From positions 22,967 to 82,316 of the forward strand of contig JAAXJB010000009.1 in assembly GCA_012270065.1 (NCBI GenBank): 59,350 nucleotides of DNA. Direction: 5' to 3'. This document shows positions 1-9,653 of this stretch, one piece after another. Below the pieces are notes generated by a model. The model saw only the letters and a program-made list of their open reading frames with translations. It did not search any database and was not told where the DNA came from. A program made the position numbers and the translations under genes. How positions within the stretch are numbered: the stretch's first letter is position 1; every line of letters begins with the position of its first letter. The DNA comes from Rubripirellula sp. Lineage in GTDB: Bacteria > Planctomycetota > Planctomycetia > Pirellulales > Pirellulaceae.

Positions 1-2
1 TA

Positions 3-533
3 TCTAATATAATACGGCAGCGTCGACTGCTAGCCATAGCCCTTTCAATCATGGCCATTTATGCAGCCATGGGCTTCTTGGAAACCAAAGCAAAACAGAA
101 AAATCTCGAGCAAACTGTTCAGGATTTAGAGGAAATCCACAGAATGCTGAATGATATCAATCGCGTGAAGAAAATCCCCAAAGTCGCTAGCCTTCGAATG
201 GAGTCGCCTGCCGAAATTACCAATCGGATTGCTGCGGCGAGAAACGCAGCAGGTTTACCCGAATCAGGGCTATTGCGAGAAGAACCGATCGCTCCCCAAC
301 GGATTGACCGATCTGACTTTGAGCTACAGTCAACCACCATCGACCTCGCGCCGGCAAGCTTGACACAAATTCACGCCTTCTGCGAATCCCTGAAAGATGA
401 GGACAATGGAACGCTCGTACGGGATTTGATCCTGACCGAACCACGGGACGAAGTGCAATCAGGCAGCACTGAATCATGGAAAGCGACTTTGGTATTGACC
501 CAAATGATCTTTTCCCCGAAAAGTCGTCAGTAG
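3..533 (+). CDS. 5'-truncated membrane-anchored coiled-coil protein (GspM/PilO-like?)
   Basis: The reading frame is open to the left edge of the window, so the true start lies outside; the first internal ATG is at 51. The visible part has a basic stretch (RQRR), one hydrophobic helix at about residues 9-26, a heptad-like helical segment (about 30-60), a variable linker and a C-terminal domain ending in an alternating W-x-A-x-L-V-L strand. Short cytoplasmic tail, one membrane helix, coiled coil and small C-terminal alpha/beta domain is the layout of GspM/PilO-type assembly-platform proteins of type II secretion or type IV pili. That assignment is inference from layout only. The TPR lipoprotein just downstream on the same strand fits a secretion/pilus context. 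Confidence 0.6.
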   Translation, partial: SNIIRQRRLLAIALSIMAIYAAMGFLETKAKQKNLEQTVQDLEEIHRMLNDINRVKKIPKVASLRMESPAEITNRIAAARNAAGLPESGLLREEPIAPQRIDRSDFELQSTTIDLAPASLTQIHAFCESLKDEDNGTLVRDLILTEPRDEVQSGSTESWKATLVLTQMIFSPKSRQ

Positions 534-724
534 AGATGCTGCCCACCGCCCAGAATCCGACTTTTGGTGGGAGCCAACTTGAGGTGGATACGAAGGTCGA
601 AGCGTACGGGGAAGATCCCCGCGCAATCAGCCGCCGTCGTTTTGTTCTTTGGGCAATACACGAATGTGGGCAAAAAGTCTCCTGTGCTCTTTATTCGCCA
701 CTGCCACCTTGCTGGCGGCTGTAA
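476..724 (+). CDS. possible small overlapping ORF, 82 codons
   Basis: An ATG-initiated frame bridges the interval between the upstream membrane protein (58-nt overlap) and the TPR lipoprotein (61-nt overlap with its likely ATG at 664). The first 55 residues have ordinary composition (acidic, then RRRFVLW). The last 20 residues only mirror the lipoprotein signal peptide in another frame. No ribosome-binding site stands out. It may be a translational-coupling ORF or chance. Not recognised as any family. Confidence 0.2.
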   Translation: MESDFGIDPNDLFPEKSSVEMLPTAQNPTFGGSQLEVDTKVEAYGEDPRAISRRRFVLWAIHECGQKVSCALYSPLPPCWRL

Positions 725-1620
725 CCGGTTGCGCGGTATTCAATGATCACGAATCATCCCTCATTCAGATTTCATCCAGTAGAAACCCTGTCAAGGCACG
801 TCGTTTGACACTCGCTGGTGTCAGTGCGTTGGAAAACGGGAAGCGGGATTATGCAAGGGAGAAGCTTCAGGCAGCCATTGAAGCTGATCCTGACTATGGA
901 CCAGCACACAACAACCTTGGTCTACTACAACTGGAAGAGGGTAGACTCTATCAGTCAGTGCTGTCATTTGAGCGCGCCATGGAGTTGCTGCCGACGGACC
1001 CTACCGTCTATTACAACCTCGGCCTCGCTCTGGAGAAAGCCGACCGTGAGCATCAGGCACTCGAACTGTACTGGCAAGCGGTCGAAATCGATCCGACAGA
1101 GCCACACTTCCTCGGTAACCTGGTCCGTTTGCGACGAAGACTCGGCGAAAGTGGACCAGATGTCATTACACAACTACGCAATCTGATTCTTATCGAAACG
1201 AGACCAACCTGGCGCGACTGGGCACTGAACCAATTGGAAGTGACTCTCAATCCAAAGCTTGATCGAGGACCGGAGACTCCTGAATTTGGTGGCAACGATG
1301 AATCAACCAGAGAGCGAAAGCCCGACGACAGTACCGGGGGAGATGAGTTCCAAAGTAGCGTGATCGACCTGGGGAACAATCAACCCCCATCACAAACGAC
1401 TGATCATGAATCCGAGCAGACCCCGGAATTACTACCTCCAACCGGATCTGATTCGAAGCAGCCCAGATTGCCGAACCCAAACGACCAAGGCGCCACGCAA
1501 ACGCCCATGGACTCGACCGTAAAAGTCACCAGCAAGCCTCTACCGATTCGCAGCGAGGGTGCATTCAGAACATTACCGGAAAGCATCAGCGAGGCGACGG
1601 ACCTCAACCTCGAGGAATGA
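664..1620 (+). CDS. TPR lipoprotein (TadD-like)
   Basis: Predicted outer-membrane or periplasmic lipoprotein of 318 aa. The signal peptide ends in the lipobox V-T-G-C with the lipid-accepting Cys at residue 23. Residues about 45-150 hold three to four tetratricopeptide repeats, with motifs such as NNLGLLQLEEGR and YYNLGLALEKADRE. The C-terminal 120 residues are rich in Ser, Thr, Pro and Glu and probably disordered. A TTG at 649 would extend the frame by five codons; ATG 664 gives a normal lipoprotein signal. TPR lipoproteins of this size act as pilotins or assembly factors for Tad pili and secretion systems, which fits the putative GspM-like neighbour. The specific role is inferred. Confidence 0.75.
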   Translation: MWAKSLLCSLFATATLLAAVTGCAVFNDHESSLIQISSSRNPVKARRLTLAGVSALENGKRDYAREKLQAAIEADPDYGPAHNNLGLLQLEEGRLYQSVLSFERAMELLPTDPTVYYNLGLALEKADREHQALELYWQAVEIDPTEPHFLGNLVRLRRRLGESGPDVITQLRNLILIETRPTWRDWALNQLEVTLNPKLDRGPETPEFGGNDESTRERKPDDSTGGDEFQSSVIDLGNNQPPSQTTDHESEQTPELLPPTGSDSKQPRLPNPNDQGATQTPMDSTVKVTSKPLPIRSEGAFRTLPESISEATDLNLEE

Positions 1621-1708
1621 TCTGTCCAGTGATGCTGGCCAGATATATTTCGGGAACTTTACACGGGCATTATTCGAACAGGAGAATTGGAGTCTTCGGG
1701 TTGTCGCG

Positions 1709-2611
1709 TTACTCCACCGCTGGGCGACGCGGCACATCACCTCCGGGGCGATTGCCATTGGAATCCTCTGACTCGTAACCAGGCGTGGCTTGCCGGTCTT
1801 TCTGTTGCCCGCCGCTTCGGCCTCTCAATCTGGATACCATTGCCTTCATTTCTGCACGTGACACGAATCCGTCGGCATCCGTATCAACCTGATTCAGACG
1901 AGCAGACATTTGTTCGGGCATTTCATCAGCGCTGAGCTTTCCGTCCTGATTGACATCTCGCTGTTCAAACATGCGTGCAAAAAACTGCTCCGTGCCACGC
2001 TGCTGCATCCGCCCTTGTGCACCACCTTGCATCCCATTTTTTCCACTTTCATCGTTACGCTCATTGCGAGACAAAACAGCCCTGAACTCGTCCTTCGTAA
2101 CGGAGCCATCATCATTCTCATCCGCTCTCATGATGAAAACTCGCCAGCGTTCAGGGACTTCGTCTGAACTCAACTTGCCATCGCTGTTTTCATCCATTTT
2201 CAGGAAACGCGTTAGCATTTCATTCTGACGCTCATTCCCTGAGGGCTCGGCCCCAGAAGACTCGGCCGAATCACTATTACTGCTGAATCTACCAAGGCGA
2301 CGCGTCGCACCAGAAAAACTCGGACGCAACTCCTCAACCGTCAACCGACCATCTTTGTTTTTGTCAATTTTTCGCAGAGACTTTGTGGCACTCTCAATCT
2401 CAGAATTCGATATGACGCCATCCGAATTTGTGTCCAGTGCGATAACGAGTGGTAAAGATCGAAGCAAACGATCTGGATCTAACCCAGCGGAGCGTCCGCG
2501 CTGAGATTCCTGCGACTCCTGGGCAACAGTCACCCCACCCAGAATCACGCAACTGGAAAAAATCACCGTCGACGCGAAAAAGAAAAAGCGAGTGTATCTG
2601 GCATGACTCAT
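1709..2611 (-). CDS. secreted six-EF-hand calcium-binding protein
   Basis: A 300-aa exported protein with a signal peptide (residues 1-31, ending TVAQ). It has six canonical 12-residue EF-hand loops of the D-x-(N/D)-x-D-G type beginning near residues 60, 83, 140, 164, 219 and 243, arranged as three pairs and separated by Ser/Gly-rich linkers. The loops have the acidic residues expected for Ca2+ binding. The ATG at 2611 is supported by an AAGGAGAT ribosome-binding site about 6 nt upstream. A consensus-like promoter lies about 140 nt upstream. EF-hand proteins are abundant in planctomycetes, but no partner can be named. The C-terminal 40 residues are basic/Gly-rich and likely disordered. Confidence 0.85.
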   Translation of the reverse strand: MSHARYTRFFFFASTVIFSSCVILGGVTVAQESQESQRGRSAGLDPDRLLRSLPLVIALDTNSDGVISNSEIESATKSLRKIDKNKDGRLTVEELRPSFSGATRRLGRFSSNSDSAESSGAEPSGNERQNEMLTRFLKMDENSDGKLSSDEVPERWRVFIMRADENDDGSVTKDEFRAVLSRNERNDESGKNGMQGGAQGRMQQRGTEQFFARMFEQRDVNQDGKLSADEMPEQMSARLNQVDTDADGFVSRAEMKAMVSRLRGRSGGQQKDRQATPGYESEDSNGNRPGGDVPRRPAVE

Positions 2612-2750
2612 GTGGCATCTCCTTAATGATGGACAATCTCAGTAGCAGCACGGAGGATGGTACAAACAAGTACTGATGCGTCAGAGGCAAGTTCCGCATC
2701 CACGCAAAATGCAGACAGGGACAGGGAAACAAGCCAGCGAGCGTTAACAC

Positions 2751-2779
2751 ATTGCAATTCGACGCGACATGCCTGTCAA
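2751..2779 (-). promoter_or_regulatory. sigma70-like promoter of the EF-hand gene
   Basis: On the minus strand a perfect -35 hexamer TTGACA (plus positions 2774-2779) is followed after exactly 17 nt by TGCAAT (2751-2756; 4 of 6 matches to the -10 consensus). It would drive the EF-hand gene with a leader of about 130 nt. The interval 2612-2968 otherwise holds nothing recognisable: it contains the zwf 3' flank and no convincing ORF. Confidence 0.5.
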
Positions 2780-2968
2780 CAGGGACACGAACTAAACCAT
2801 CTGTTCATCCATAGTGCTGCTGAAAATCGAACGGGACATCAGGCTACGAACAATCTATTCCTTACTGCCCGTTTTGAATGACGGAAAAAGTGCAACGTAA
2901 AAACTGGTTCTGGAGATCAATGCAACTTGCGTTGGCGCAACGGCAGCATCTTTCACCAGCCATTTTTT

Positions 2969-4420
2969 CTATCGGAGGACGGGACACACATCAAACCATT
3001 CACGATGCTGCTGATGCATCCAAACCGCAGCCTCATCAGGCCCCCACAATCCTTTCTGATAACGGTGCAGCGGGGGCGCAGCAGGACTTTTCCAGGCCGC
3101 AATGATGGGGTCAATGATACTCCAAGCAAGTTCAACCTCATCGCTGCGAGCGAAAAGGCTGGCATCTCCATTCAACGCGTCCAGCAACAGACGTTGGTAA
3201 GCGTCCGGCAAAGACTTGCCACCGCTGGTACCCTGAAAGCTGAAATCAAGCGTACTGGTTCGCGTTCTCATTTCCGAATCCGGTACCTTGGTTTCGAAAT
3301 GCATCTGAATCCCTTCCGCGGGCTGGACCTGGATGACAAGTCGATTACCAATTGGCGGTTTGGGCATGTCGTCAAACAGAACATACGGCACTTGTTTGAA
3401 CTGGATGACAATCTGGGTCGTCCGACACGACATTCCTTTACCACTGCGAAGATAAAAGGGAACACCCTGCCATCTCCAGTTATCACAATAAAGTTTCAGA
3501 ACGGCGAATGTTTCCGTCAAGCTCTCCGCGGGCACACCTTCTTCATCCAGATAGCCTGCATACTGCCCACGGACGGTATCGGAGGCAAAGTCACCGCCTG
3601 TCATCCTGCGAATCCCATGCAGAACCTTGACTTTCTCATCGCGAACCAAGGCAGCGTCATAGCTTGCCGGAGGCTCCATCGCAGTGATCATCAATAACTG
3701 CAGCAGGTGATTCTGAAACATGTCCCGTAAAATACCGGAAGTGTCATAATATCCGGCGCGCCGACCGACCAAAACTTCTTCCGCCACTGTGATTTGCACA
3801 TGATCGACGTAATTCCGGTTCCACAAGGGTTCAAAAATGCTATTTGCAAAGCGAAGTGCAAAAATATTCTGAACCGTTTCCTTGCCGAGATAATGATCGA
3901 TTCGGTATATCTGGTCCTCACGAAAAGAACTGTGAATTGACTGGTTCAGCGCTTTCGCCGTTTTCAAATCGGTACCAAAAGGTTTTTCGATGATCACGCG
4001 GCGGAATCCATTTGAATCATCCGATAGTCCAGCGTCCCCCAAATTCGTTATTGCTGTTTCGTACAATTGAGGCATCGTTGACAGGTAATAGACCCTGCCA
4101 CATTCACCAGACTCAATGGATTCGAGAAATCCTCCGAGGGCAACGAAATCAGCCGGGTTCGTGATATCACCCGGCTGGTAAAAAATCGTTTCGCTGAATC
4201 TTGCCCACTGCGCATTGTCAAAAGTGTCTCCGGCGAACTCAGCCGTTGTCTTGCGAAGCGCATCACGCCATTGCTGATGCTCAAAATCGCTTCGGGAAAC
4301 ACCCACAATCCGGGATGCTTCCGGCAAACGACCTTTGACAAAAAGCTGGTAAAGAGCTGGAATCAACTTACGACTGGTCAAGTCTCCGGAGGCACCGAAA
4401 ATCACGATGGTATCAGCCAT
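2969..4420 (-). CDS. zwf: glucose-6-phosphate 1-dehydrogenase
   Basis: Oxidises glucose 6-phosphate to 6-phosphogluconolactone with NAD(P)+, the first step of the oxidative pentose phosphate pathway, in the cytoplasm. The 483-aa length is normal. The N-terminal dinucleotide fold carries GASGDLTSRKL (about residues 9-19), the EKPFG motif lies near 145, and the active-site signature RIDHYLGK with its catalytic His is at 173-180. The ATG at 4420 is chosen because the Rossmann strand begins directly after it and a GGAAG/GGGGAAG purine tract precedes it; the longer frame to 4474 adds an unrelated 18 residues. Downstream pentose-phosphate genes (pgl, gnd) are not adjacent. Confidence 0.95.
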   Translation of the reverse strand: MADTIVIFGASGDLTSRKLIPALYQLFVKGRLPEASRIVGVSRSDFEHQQWRDALRKTTAEFAGDTFDNAQWARFSETIFYQPGDITNPADFVALGGFLESIESGECGRVYYLSTMPQLYETAITNLGDAGLSDDSNGFRRVIIEKPFGTDLKTAKALNQSIHSSFREDQIYRIDHYLGKETVQNIFALRFANSIFEPLWNRNYVDHVQITVAEEVLVGRRAGYYDTSGILRDMFQNHLLQLLMITAMEPPASYDAALVRDEKVKVLHGIRRMTGGDFASDTVRGQYAGYLDEEGVPAESLTETFAVLKLYCDNWRWQGVPFYLRSGKGMSCRTTQIVIQFKQVPYVLFDDMPKPPIGNRLVIQVQPAEGIQMHFETKVPDSEMRTRTSTLDFSFQGTSGGKSLPDAYQRLLLDALNGDASLFARSDEVELAWSIIDPIIAAWKSPAAPPLHRYQKGLWGPDEAAVWMHQQHREWFDVCPVLR

Positions 4421-4576
4421 CTTCCCCATCTTCCAAATGAATGTGAATGTGCAGACAACGTCTGGCGTCTCCAAAGCTTAAAGGGCAGAGACACCACTTG
4501 TGAAGGGACGCACAAACAACACGGGATCCCAACGTGTATCGTTTGCCCCTGACTCGATCAATGACAGCAGAGCCAG

Positions 4577-7012
4577 TCACTGTTTCTTCCATCGAATTTC
4601 CCCTTTTCGTTGCAGTACATTCCACCGCTTCAAGTACTGTTCCCTGCGCCCCTTGCTGTCCTGCTCGGCCCGAAAGTTGAACGTAACACCGGTGATCCTA
4701 CGCAGATTCTCGAAAGCCATCACCCGCACCGACATGTCAGCCGAATCCAGATTTTCAAGCAACTGCAAGTCACTGCCGCTGGCCAATTGCTCGTCGGTAT
4801 AACCTGTCAACATTCGAAAAAGTTTTGCTGCCGATGCTGAATCCATTTTTATGATTGCCCGCTGTATTTCGTCAGCTGCCTGTGGTGAATCATCAAATCG
4901 CGCCAGCACAGCGTCATAGTGCTGCGGCCAGAAAGCTCGCTGCCTGGGATCATTGAACACCCCCGCGCCACCGAAATAGACATCCGGCTTCCCGAGCCCA
5001 AGCAGAGTTCGAGCAGCCAATGCGGCAACTTCAGAACGCCGGAAACCCAGTTGCTCACGGAGCGCGATCTCCATGGATGGCGCGCCTTCAATCAGTGCCA
5101 ACAGGTCTCCTTGGGCAGCCGCATCAAGTGCATCAACCTTGTTATCGGTTGCCCAAACAGGTGCATCATCGACAGACTCTACCGTGGGTTTACCAGCACC
5201 TTGCTGATTCCATTGGGTGTCTGCTTCAAGCGTCTGTGATTCCCCCTGGGTTACCACCGTCAAACCTCCCTTGACTGCAGTAATCTGTCGCATTGACACA
5301 TGATTATCCGGAATCAACGGGTCAAGGCTTGGTGCTCGTGTGTGGTGCACTTGAATTGCAGCCAGCGAATCCGGACTTGCAAATTCAAGCGCCAAGTCAG
5401 CCTCAGCCAACTGAATCTCAAACGCAGCCCCTGGTTCGACCCCGGAAACCAACATGCGTCCTGAATTCAAATGCACTCCCAAGCGACCTTCCGTACCGCC
5501 TATCAGGACCGCTGCAGCAGGACCGATCAGGGTAAACTCGGAATTCGGGGTGACCAACGTTGCGCGAAAGGTGGGGCCAACAACCAATTTCTGACCAGCG
5601 GCGACCTCTGCATCAACACTCAATCGCTGCCATTGGCCGTCAATTTCGGTGGCCAGCAAAGTCGTTTTGCTGACTACTTTTGCGAGCAAGGCGGCAGAGT
5701 CTTCATTTCCATCCGGCGCGGCATCAGATCCACCGTCGGACAGATCCGACCCATTTGAAGGTGGCTCCTTGGCATCCGCCGCTTCAGAACCACTTTTAAC
5801 GTTATCGGAATCCTTGCCCATTGGCGTGGTTGTGGTTCCGGATAGTGCATCATTCACCGTGGTACCCGGCGGCTTCATTTCTGCTTCGTTTTCGGTTCGA
5901 CTGTCGTCACTTTCAGACGGTTGTGCATCACCCGGCTGTTTCAAATCATCAGCATCTGTCGAACCTTCACCGACCTTGGGAACTGAAACATCACCGACCT
6001 TGGGAGCAAGGACTCCAATTTCTTCCGTCTCGTCGCCTTCGCTCTTTTCCGGCTCGGGCCCGGTTTGCAAATCGACATTCTCGTTGCCTGCAACACTCCC
6101 CACATCATCAGACGCGGTATCTGCCACCCCTGAATCTGGCAATCGTTCGGGGCTGCCTTCTTCATCTTTGGAAGCACCATTGATCACATCGTCCAACAAC
6201 GGCAGTTGCTGGTTCAAACCAGATTTATCTGCCACATCATCTGAATCCAACAGTGGCTGAAATATCTGAGTTAGCGCGTAGAGTAAAACGGCTGCCAATC
6301 CAAGCGTGACCAACCAGGGCGTGATTCTTGAAGCCCGTATCTGCCCCTCGTATATTCCGCCAGCCGCTTGCCGAGTCATGGGTTTTGAACCGGCGATTGC
6401 TGACTCGCGTTTGGATACTGAATCGTCATCCAACTCATGATTTCTGAATCTTGCCGGGGCAGCCATGACACCGGAATCGCTCACCCCCACAGGTCGCACA
6501 GGTTCACGCTCAGGTGGTGGCAGCACCTCGTCTGACAGCAGTGGACTGGAAGGTGAATCGAAACTGTTGACGGATTCTGGAATCGCAAGTGCGGAAAAAC
6601 TGCCGCCGTGCTCATTGCCACCCCTTTGCTCCCCAGGCAATTGGTAAATACGGTCACGTAAGACAACTGTGACGTTAGCAGGATTATCCAACACCATGGT
6701 CAAAATCTGGTGACAGGCTGCCGCCTCTGCGAGATGTGGGTCAGAATCGAGACAAGCCCGCTCAACTTCTGCTACCTGCTCAACCGGCAAAGTACTGTCC
6801 AAATACTCACAGATTACATTCGCATCCTCGACCGGCCCGCGCGCCAATGGTGAAGGTGCTGACAGGTCAGAACGCTTCTGCAATTCGCGGATTCGCTGTA
6901 CCAACTGCGTTGCGAAACCGCTTTCTGCCAGTTTGTTCTTCAGAATCTCCGAATCCTGAGGATCCAAAGTGTTGTCGAGATATGCCAACAGTGTTCTTAG
7001 CGTGAGTCGCAT
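4577..7012 (-). CDS. large single-pass membrane protein, anti-sigma-like N-terminus, FecR-like C-terminus
   Basis: An 811-aa protein. Residues 1-125 are helical and resemble the cytoplasmic anti-sigma-like region seen at the start of many large planctomycete membrane proteins (LLAYLDNTL, then a second copy ICEYLDSTL near 67). One transmembrane helix lies at about 232-252. A long acidic Ser/Asp/Glu-rich linker follows (about 257-445), then an exported globular region. That region includes FTLIGPAAAVLIGG and GRMLVSG segments reminiscent of FecR-type beta structure, and a helical C-terminus. No catalytic residues are evident. A cell-surface-to-cytoplasm signalling or envelope role is likely but unproven. 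The gene stands alone, 156 nt upstream of zwf on the same strand. Confidence 0.7.
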   Translation of the reverse strand: MRLTLRTLLAYLDNTLDPQDSEILKNKLAESGFATQLVQRIRELQKRSDLSAPSPLARGPVEDANVICEYLDSTLPVEQVAEVERACLDSDPHLAEAAACHQILTMVLDNPANVTVVLRDRIYQLPGEQRGGNEHGGSFSALAIPESVNSFDSPSSPLLSDEVLPPPEREPVRPVGVSDSGVMAAPARFRNHELDDDSVSKRESAIAGSKPMTRQAAGGIYEGQIRASRITPWLVTLGLAAVLLYALTQIFQPLLDSDDVADKSGLNQQLPLLDDVINGASKDEEGSPERLPDSGVADTASDDVGSVAGNENVDLQTGPEPEKSEGDETEEIGVLAPKVGDVSVPKVGEGSTDADDLKQPGDAQPSESDDSRTENEAEMKPPGTTVNDALSGTTTTPMGKDSDNVKSGSEAADAKEPPSNGSDLSDGGSDAAPDGNEDSAALLAKVVSKTTLLATEIDGQWQRLSVDAEVAAGQKLVVGPTFRATLVTPNSEFTLIGPAAAVLIGGTEGRLGVHLNSGRMLVSGVEPGAAFEIQLAEADLALEFASPDSLAAIQVHHTRAPSLDPLIPDNHVSMRQITAVKGGLTVVTQGESQTLEADTQWNQQGAGKPTVESVDDAPVWATDNKVDALDAAAQGDLLALIEGAPSMEIALREQLGFRRSEVAALAARTLLGLGKPDVYFGGAGVFNDPRQRAFWPQHYDAVLARFDDSPQAADEIQRAIIKMDSASAAKLFRMLTGYTDEQLASGSDLQLLENLDSADMSVRVMAFENLRRITGVTFNFRAEQDSKGRREQYLKRWNVLQRKGEIRWKKQ

Positions 7013-7254
7013 TGGACATTCCAGGTAACAGGATCAATTGAATATCTGCCGCAAAAAGGGCGCCTGCATCTGGTTAGTGACAACTTGACGAGTACATCGT
7101 ACAGAATTCCAGAAAATTTCAGTTTATTTTATTCATGAATGTTCGTCACGATTTCTCAAATAGCCTCGGGAACACGGAATCGAGCCACCGCTTACCGAGC
7201 CAGTGGTTACCATGAGGGCCAAGCATCCAATTGTTGATTTCTGGTCTTTATCTG

Positions 7255-8958
7255 ATGGAGTCGGATTTGACGTCTATTTTCAAACAATCAAGTCACTGCT
7301 TTCGAGTGACGAAAACACAACTCGAAAAACAGCTTTTCGTGATTGCTGCATTCTTTGCAATCCTGGTCACAATCTCGCTTCCTGCCGCAGCAGCAGAGAA
7401 TGCGAAACACGAAGTGGACGAGGCGTCCCACAAAGTTCTTGCCACGGAGACCGACTCACGCGGGATTCTGGGCTCACTGATCATTTCTGGAGGGGGTAAA
7501 CCAGCCCCGATTATCAAAGAGCGTTTCCTTGCCCTCGCGGGCAACGAGACAGGCAGTCTGGTCATCATACCAACAGCAAGCGTCACTGCTGACGACCCAG
7601 AAAAAGACTTCCGCAAGGGATGGGAAGATGCCGGCCTTGCATCGGTAAAGGTACTGCATACACGCAATCGCAAGACGGCAAATGACCCCGAGTTTGTCCA
7701 GCCGCTGAAATCAGCAACAGCCGTCTGGTTGTCGGGAGGCAGTCAATCTCGCTTGTCAGACGCTTACTTAGGAACACGTGTTGAAACCGAATTGCATGGG
7801 ATCCTGGCACGCGGTGGAGTGATTGGAGGTACATCGGCTGGTGCCGCCATCATGTCTCGCAACATGATTGCCAACGGAAAGACAGTTCCGCAGATGGGTA
7901 CCGGCTTTGGATTCTTACCTTACAGCATCATCGATCAGCACTTTCTGGCAAGAAACCGCCAGGCACGTTCAAGCAAAGCGATCACGGATCACCCCGGTCG
8001 ATTCGGACTCGGAATCGACGAGGGAACGGCTCTGGAAGTCCACGGACGACGAATGCGAGTTCTGGGCGATTCGACCGTCACGGTTACGCTGGGTCCCTCA
8101 CCAAGCCAAGGCATCAGCACTAAAGTTTTTCCCGCGAACTCTGTCATCGACCTGACCAGTCTCCGACGGGCTGCCACGGCACGTGCTGGCCCCCCTTTTC
8201 CACCGTCCAAGCCGAGTACCCCAAATGTGGAGCAAGGTGCCCTGCTAATCATAGGTGGAGGTGGGGTTACGGATGACATGATCGACAGTTTCATTGAAGC
8301 CGCAGGTGGAAAAGAGGCAAATCTGGTGGTGCTCCCCACGGCCATGGATGACCAAACTGCACGTCGAAGCGGAATCCCGCCCTTCCTTGAAGACAAGCAG
8401 GTGAAGAGCATCACCATACTGCCACAAAGATGGCGTGACGAAATCAATTCACCAACCTTTCGAGCTGCCCTGAAAAACGCAACCGGTATCTGGTTCGGTG
8501 GAGGTCGTCAGTGGCGTTTCGTTGATGCTTATGAAAATACCGAAGCAATCGAACTGTTCAATGATGTACTTGAACGTGGAGGTATCATCGCGGGCAGTTC
8601 AGCGGGTGCATCAATTCAGGCCGAATACATGGTGAGAGGTGACCCACTTGGAAATCAGGTCGTGATGGCTGAAGGCTACGAACGTGGCTTCGGTTTCCTG
8701 AAGGGTGTCGCCATTGACCAACACCTGACGCAGAGAAATCGTCTTGATGACCTACGTTCTGTCGTGAAACGTTTTCCACAGCTACTGGGCATTGGACTTG
8801 ATGAAAGCACGGGAATTCTTGTCAGGAAATCGAAAGCCGTGGTACTGGGAGATAACGCCGTTTTCTTTCTTGATCCGGACGCGGACGCGGAATCACGACT
8901 GGAAGCAGGGGAAATTTACAACCTGGCAACTCGCAAGATCATCAAGTCAGACCAATGA
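7255..8958 (+). CDS. secreted double-domain cyanophycinase-like serine peptidase (S51 family)
   Basis: A 567-aa exported protein: hydrophobic signal/anchor at about residues 25-47, followed by two tandem copies of the cyanophycinase/peptidase S51 fold. Each copy keeps the nucleophile elbow (GTSAGA with Ser194; GSSAGA with Ser449), the glycine loop before it (GGSQSRL; GGGRQWRF) and the F-G-F-L...D-Q-H...R-x-R segment after it. Cyanophycinases hydrolyse the beta-Asp-Arg bonds of cyanophycin, and relatives act as exopeptidases or alpha-aspartyl peptidases. The substrate here is unknown. The ATG at 7255 is preferred to the TTG at 7231. No cyanophycin synthetase gene is in the window. Confidence 0.85.
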   Translation: MESDLTSIFKQSSHCFRVTKTQLEKQLFVIAAFFAILVTISLPAAAAENAKHEVDEASHKVLATETDSRGILGSLIISGGGKPAPIIKERFLALAGNETGSLVIIPTASVTADDPEKDFRKGWEDAGLASVKVLHTRNRKTANDPEFVQPLKSATAVWLSGGSQSRLSDAYLGTRVETELHGILARGGVIGGTSAGAAIMSRNMIANGKTVPQMGTGFGFLPYSIIDQHFLARNRQARSSKAITDHPGRFGLGIDEGTALEVHGRRMRVLGDSTVTVTLGPSPSQGISTKVFPANSVIDLTSLRRAATARAGPPFPPSKPSTPNVEQGALLIIGGGGVTDDMIDSFIEAAGGKEANLVVLPTAMDDQTARRSGIPPFLEDKQVKSITILPQRWRDEINSPTFRAALKNATGIWFGGGRQWRFVDAYENTEAIELFNDVLERGGIIAGSSAGASIQAEYMVRGDPLGNQVVMAEGYERGFGFLKGVAIDQHLTQRNRLDDLRSVVKRFPQLLGIGLDESTGILVRKSKAVVLGDNAVFFLDPDADAESRLEAGEIYNLATRKIIKSDQ

Positions 8959-9421
8959 AGCAGTAGACAATTCAACCTCAGACGTGCATGCAAAGAAACA
9001 ACATCGCCCGTTGATGCTCGTCGGGTTTTGCTGAAAATTTTGAGAGACACACGATACTGCTGGCTAAAAACAATTGGCGCACGCCGCTTTCTTACCGGAC
9101 AACCAATGAAGAAACCTCAGCATGTGAAGAGAAATTGCCAGCAGAGTGGTCAACGCTCTCAGCGCTGACGCAGAGATGAGCTTTGGAGCAAAGTTCATCG
9201 GATCGGCAATTGGTCTTCATGTGGCAGACTGCCGTGGCGATAGTGGTCGGACGGCGAAAAAGACTTGTAACGCCCGTGCATGCCTTTTCTTTTTCTTTGC
9301 GAGGCAGGTGCCAAGCAGACCTGTGCGACAACTCTTTATGCTGACTACACCACTGTGCCACTTCCCAAGGCCAGGACCTGCCTTGCCTGCTACATCCGAC
9401 ATTCCGGGTGTGAAAAAGAAG
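8959..9421. other. intergenic region, no gene seen
   Basis: The stretch holds the downstream flanks of the cyanophycinase-like gene (+) and of tRNA-Lys (-), which converge here. Open frames on both strands are short, unlike any family and without ribosome-binding sites. No strong terminator hairpin was seen. Confidence 0.5.
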
Positions 9422-9494
<73 letters not shown>

Positions 9495-9564
9495 TGGAAG
9501 AAGTACAAACCCCTCCCTTGAACCGCAAATACCGTGCGTAAACAACGATAATGCGGAATTCAAA

Positions 9565-9653
9565 CGGAGCGGACAGGATTTGAACCTGCGGAGCCGGTTG
9601 CCCGGCTCACCGATTTAGCAAACCGGCGCTTTCGACCACTCAGCCACCGCTCC
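9565..9653 (-). tRNA. tRNA-Ser(GCT)
   Basis: An 89-nt class II cloverleaf on the minus strand: acceptor GGAGCGG/CCGCTCC, D-arm, anticodon stem CCGGT/ATCGG with loop TTGCTAA (anticodon GCT), a long variable arm (GAGCCGG/CCGGCTC) and T-arm with TTCAAAT. Discriminator G, as expected for serine; CCA is not encoded. Confidence 0.97.

Noticed and set aside
2772-2783. CCTGTCAACAGG palindrome as operator
   Set aside because: It overlaps the -35 hexamer of a good promoter and is short; the promoter explains it better, although overlap binding cannot be excluded.
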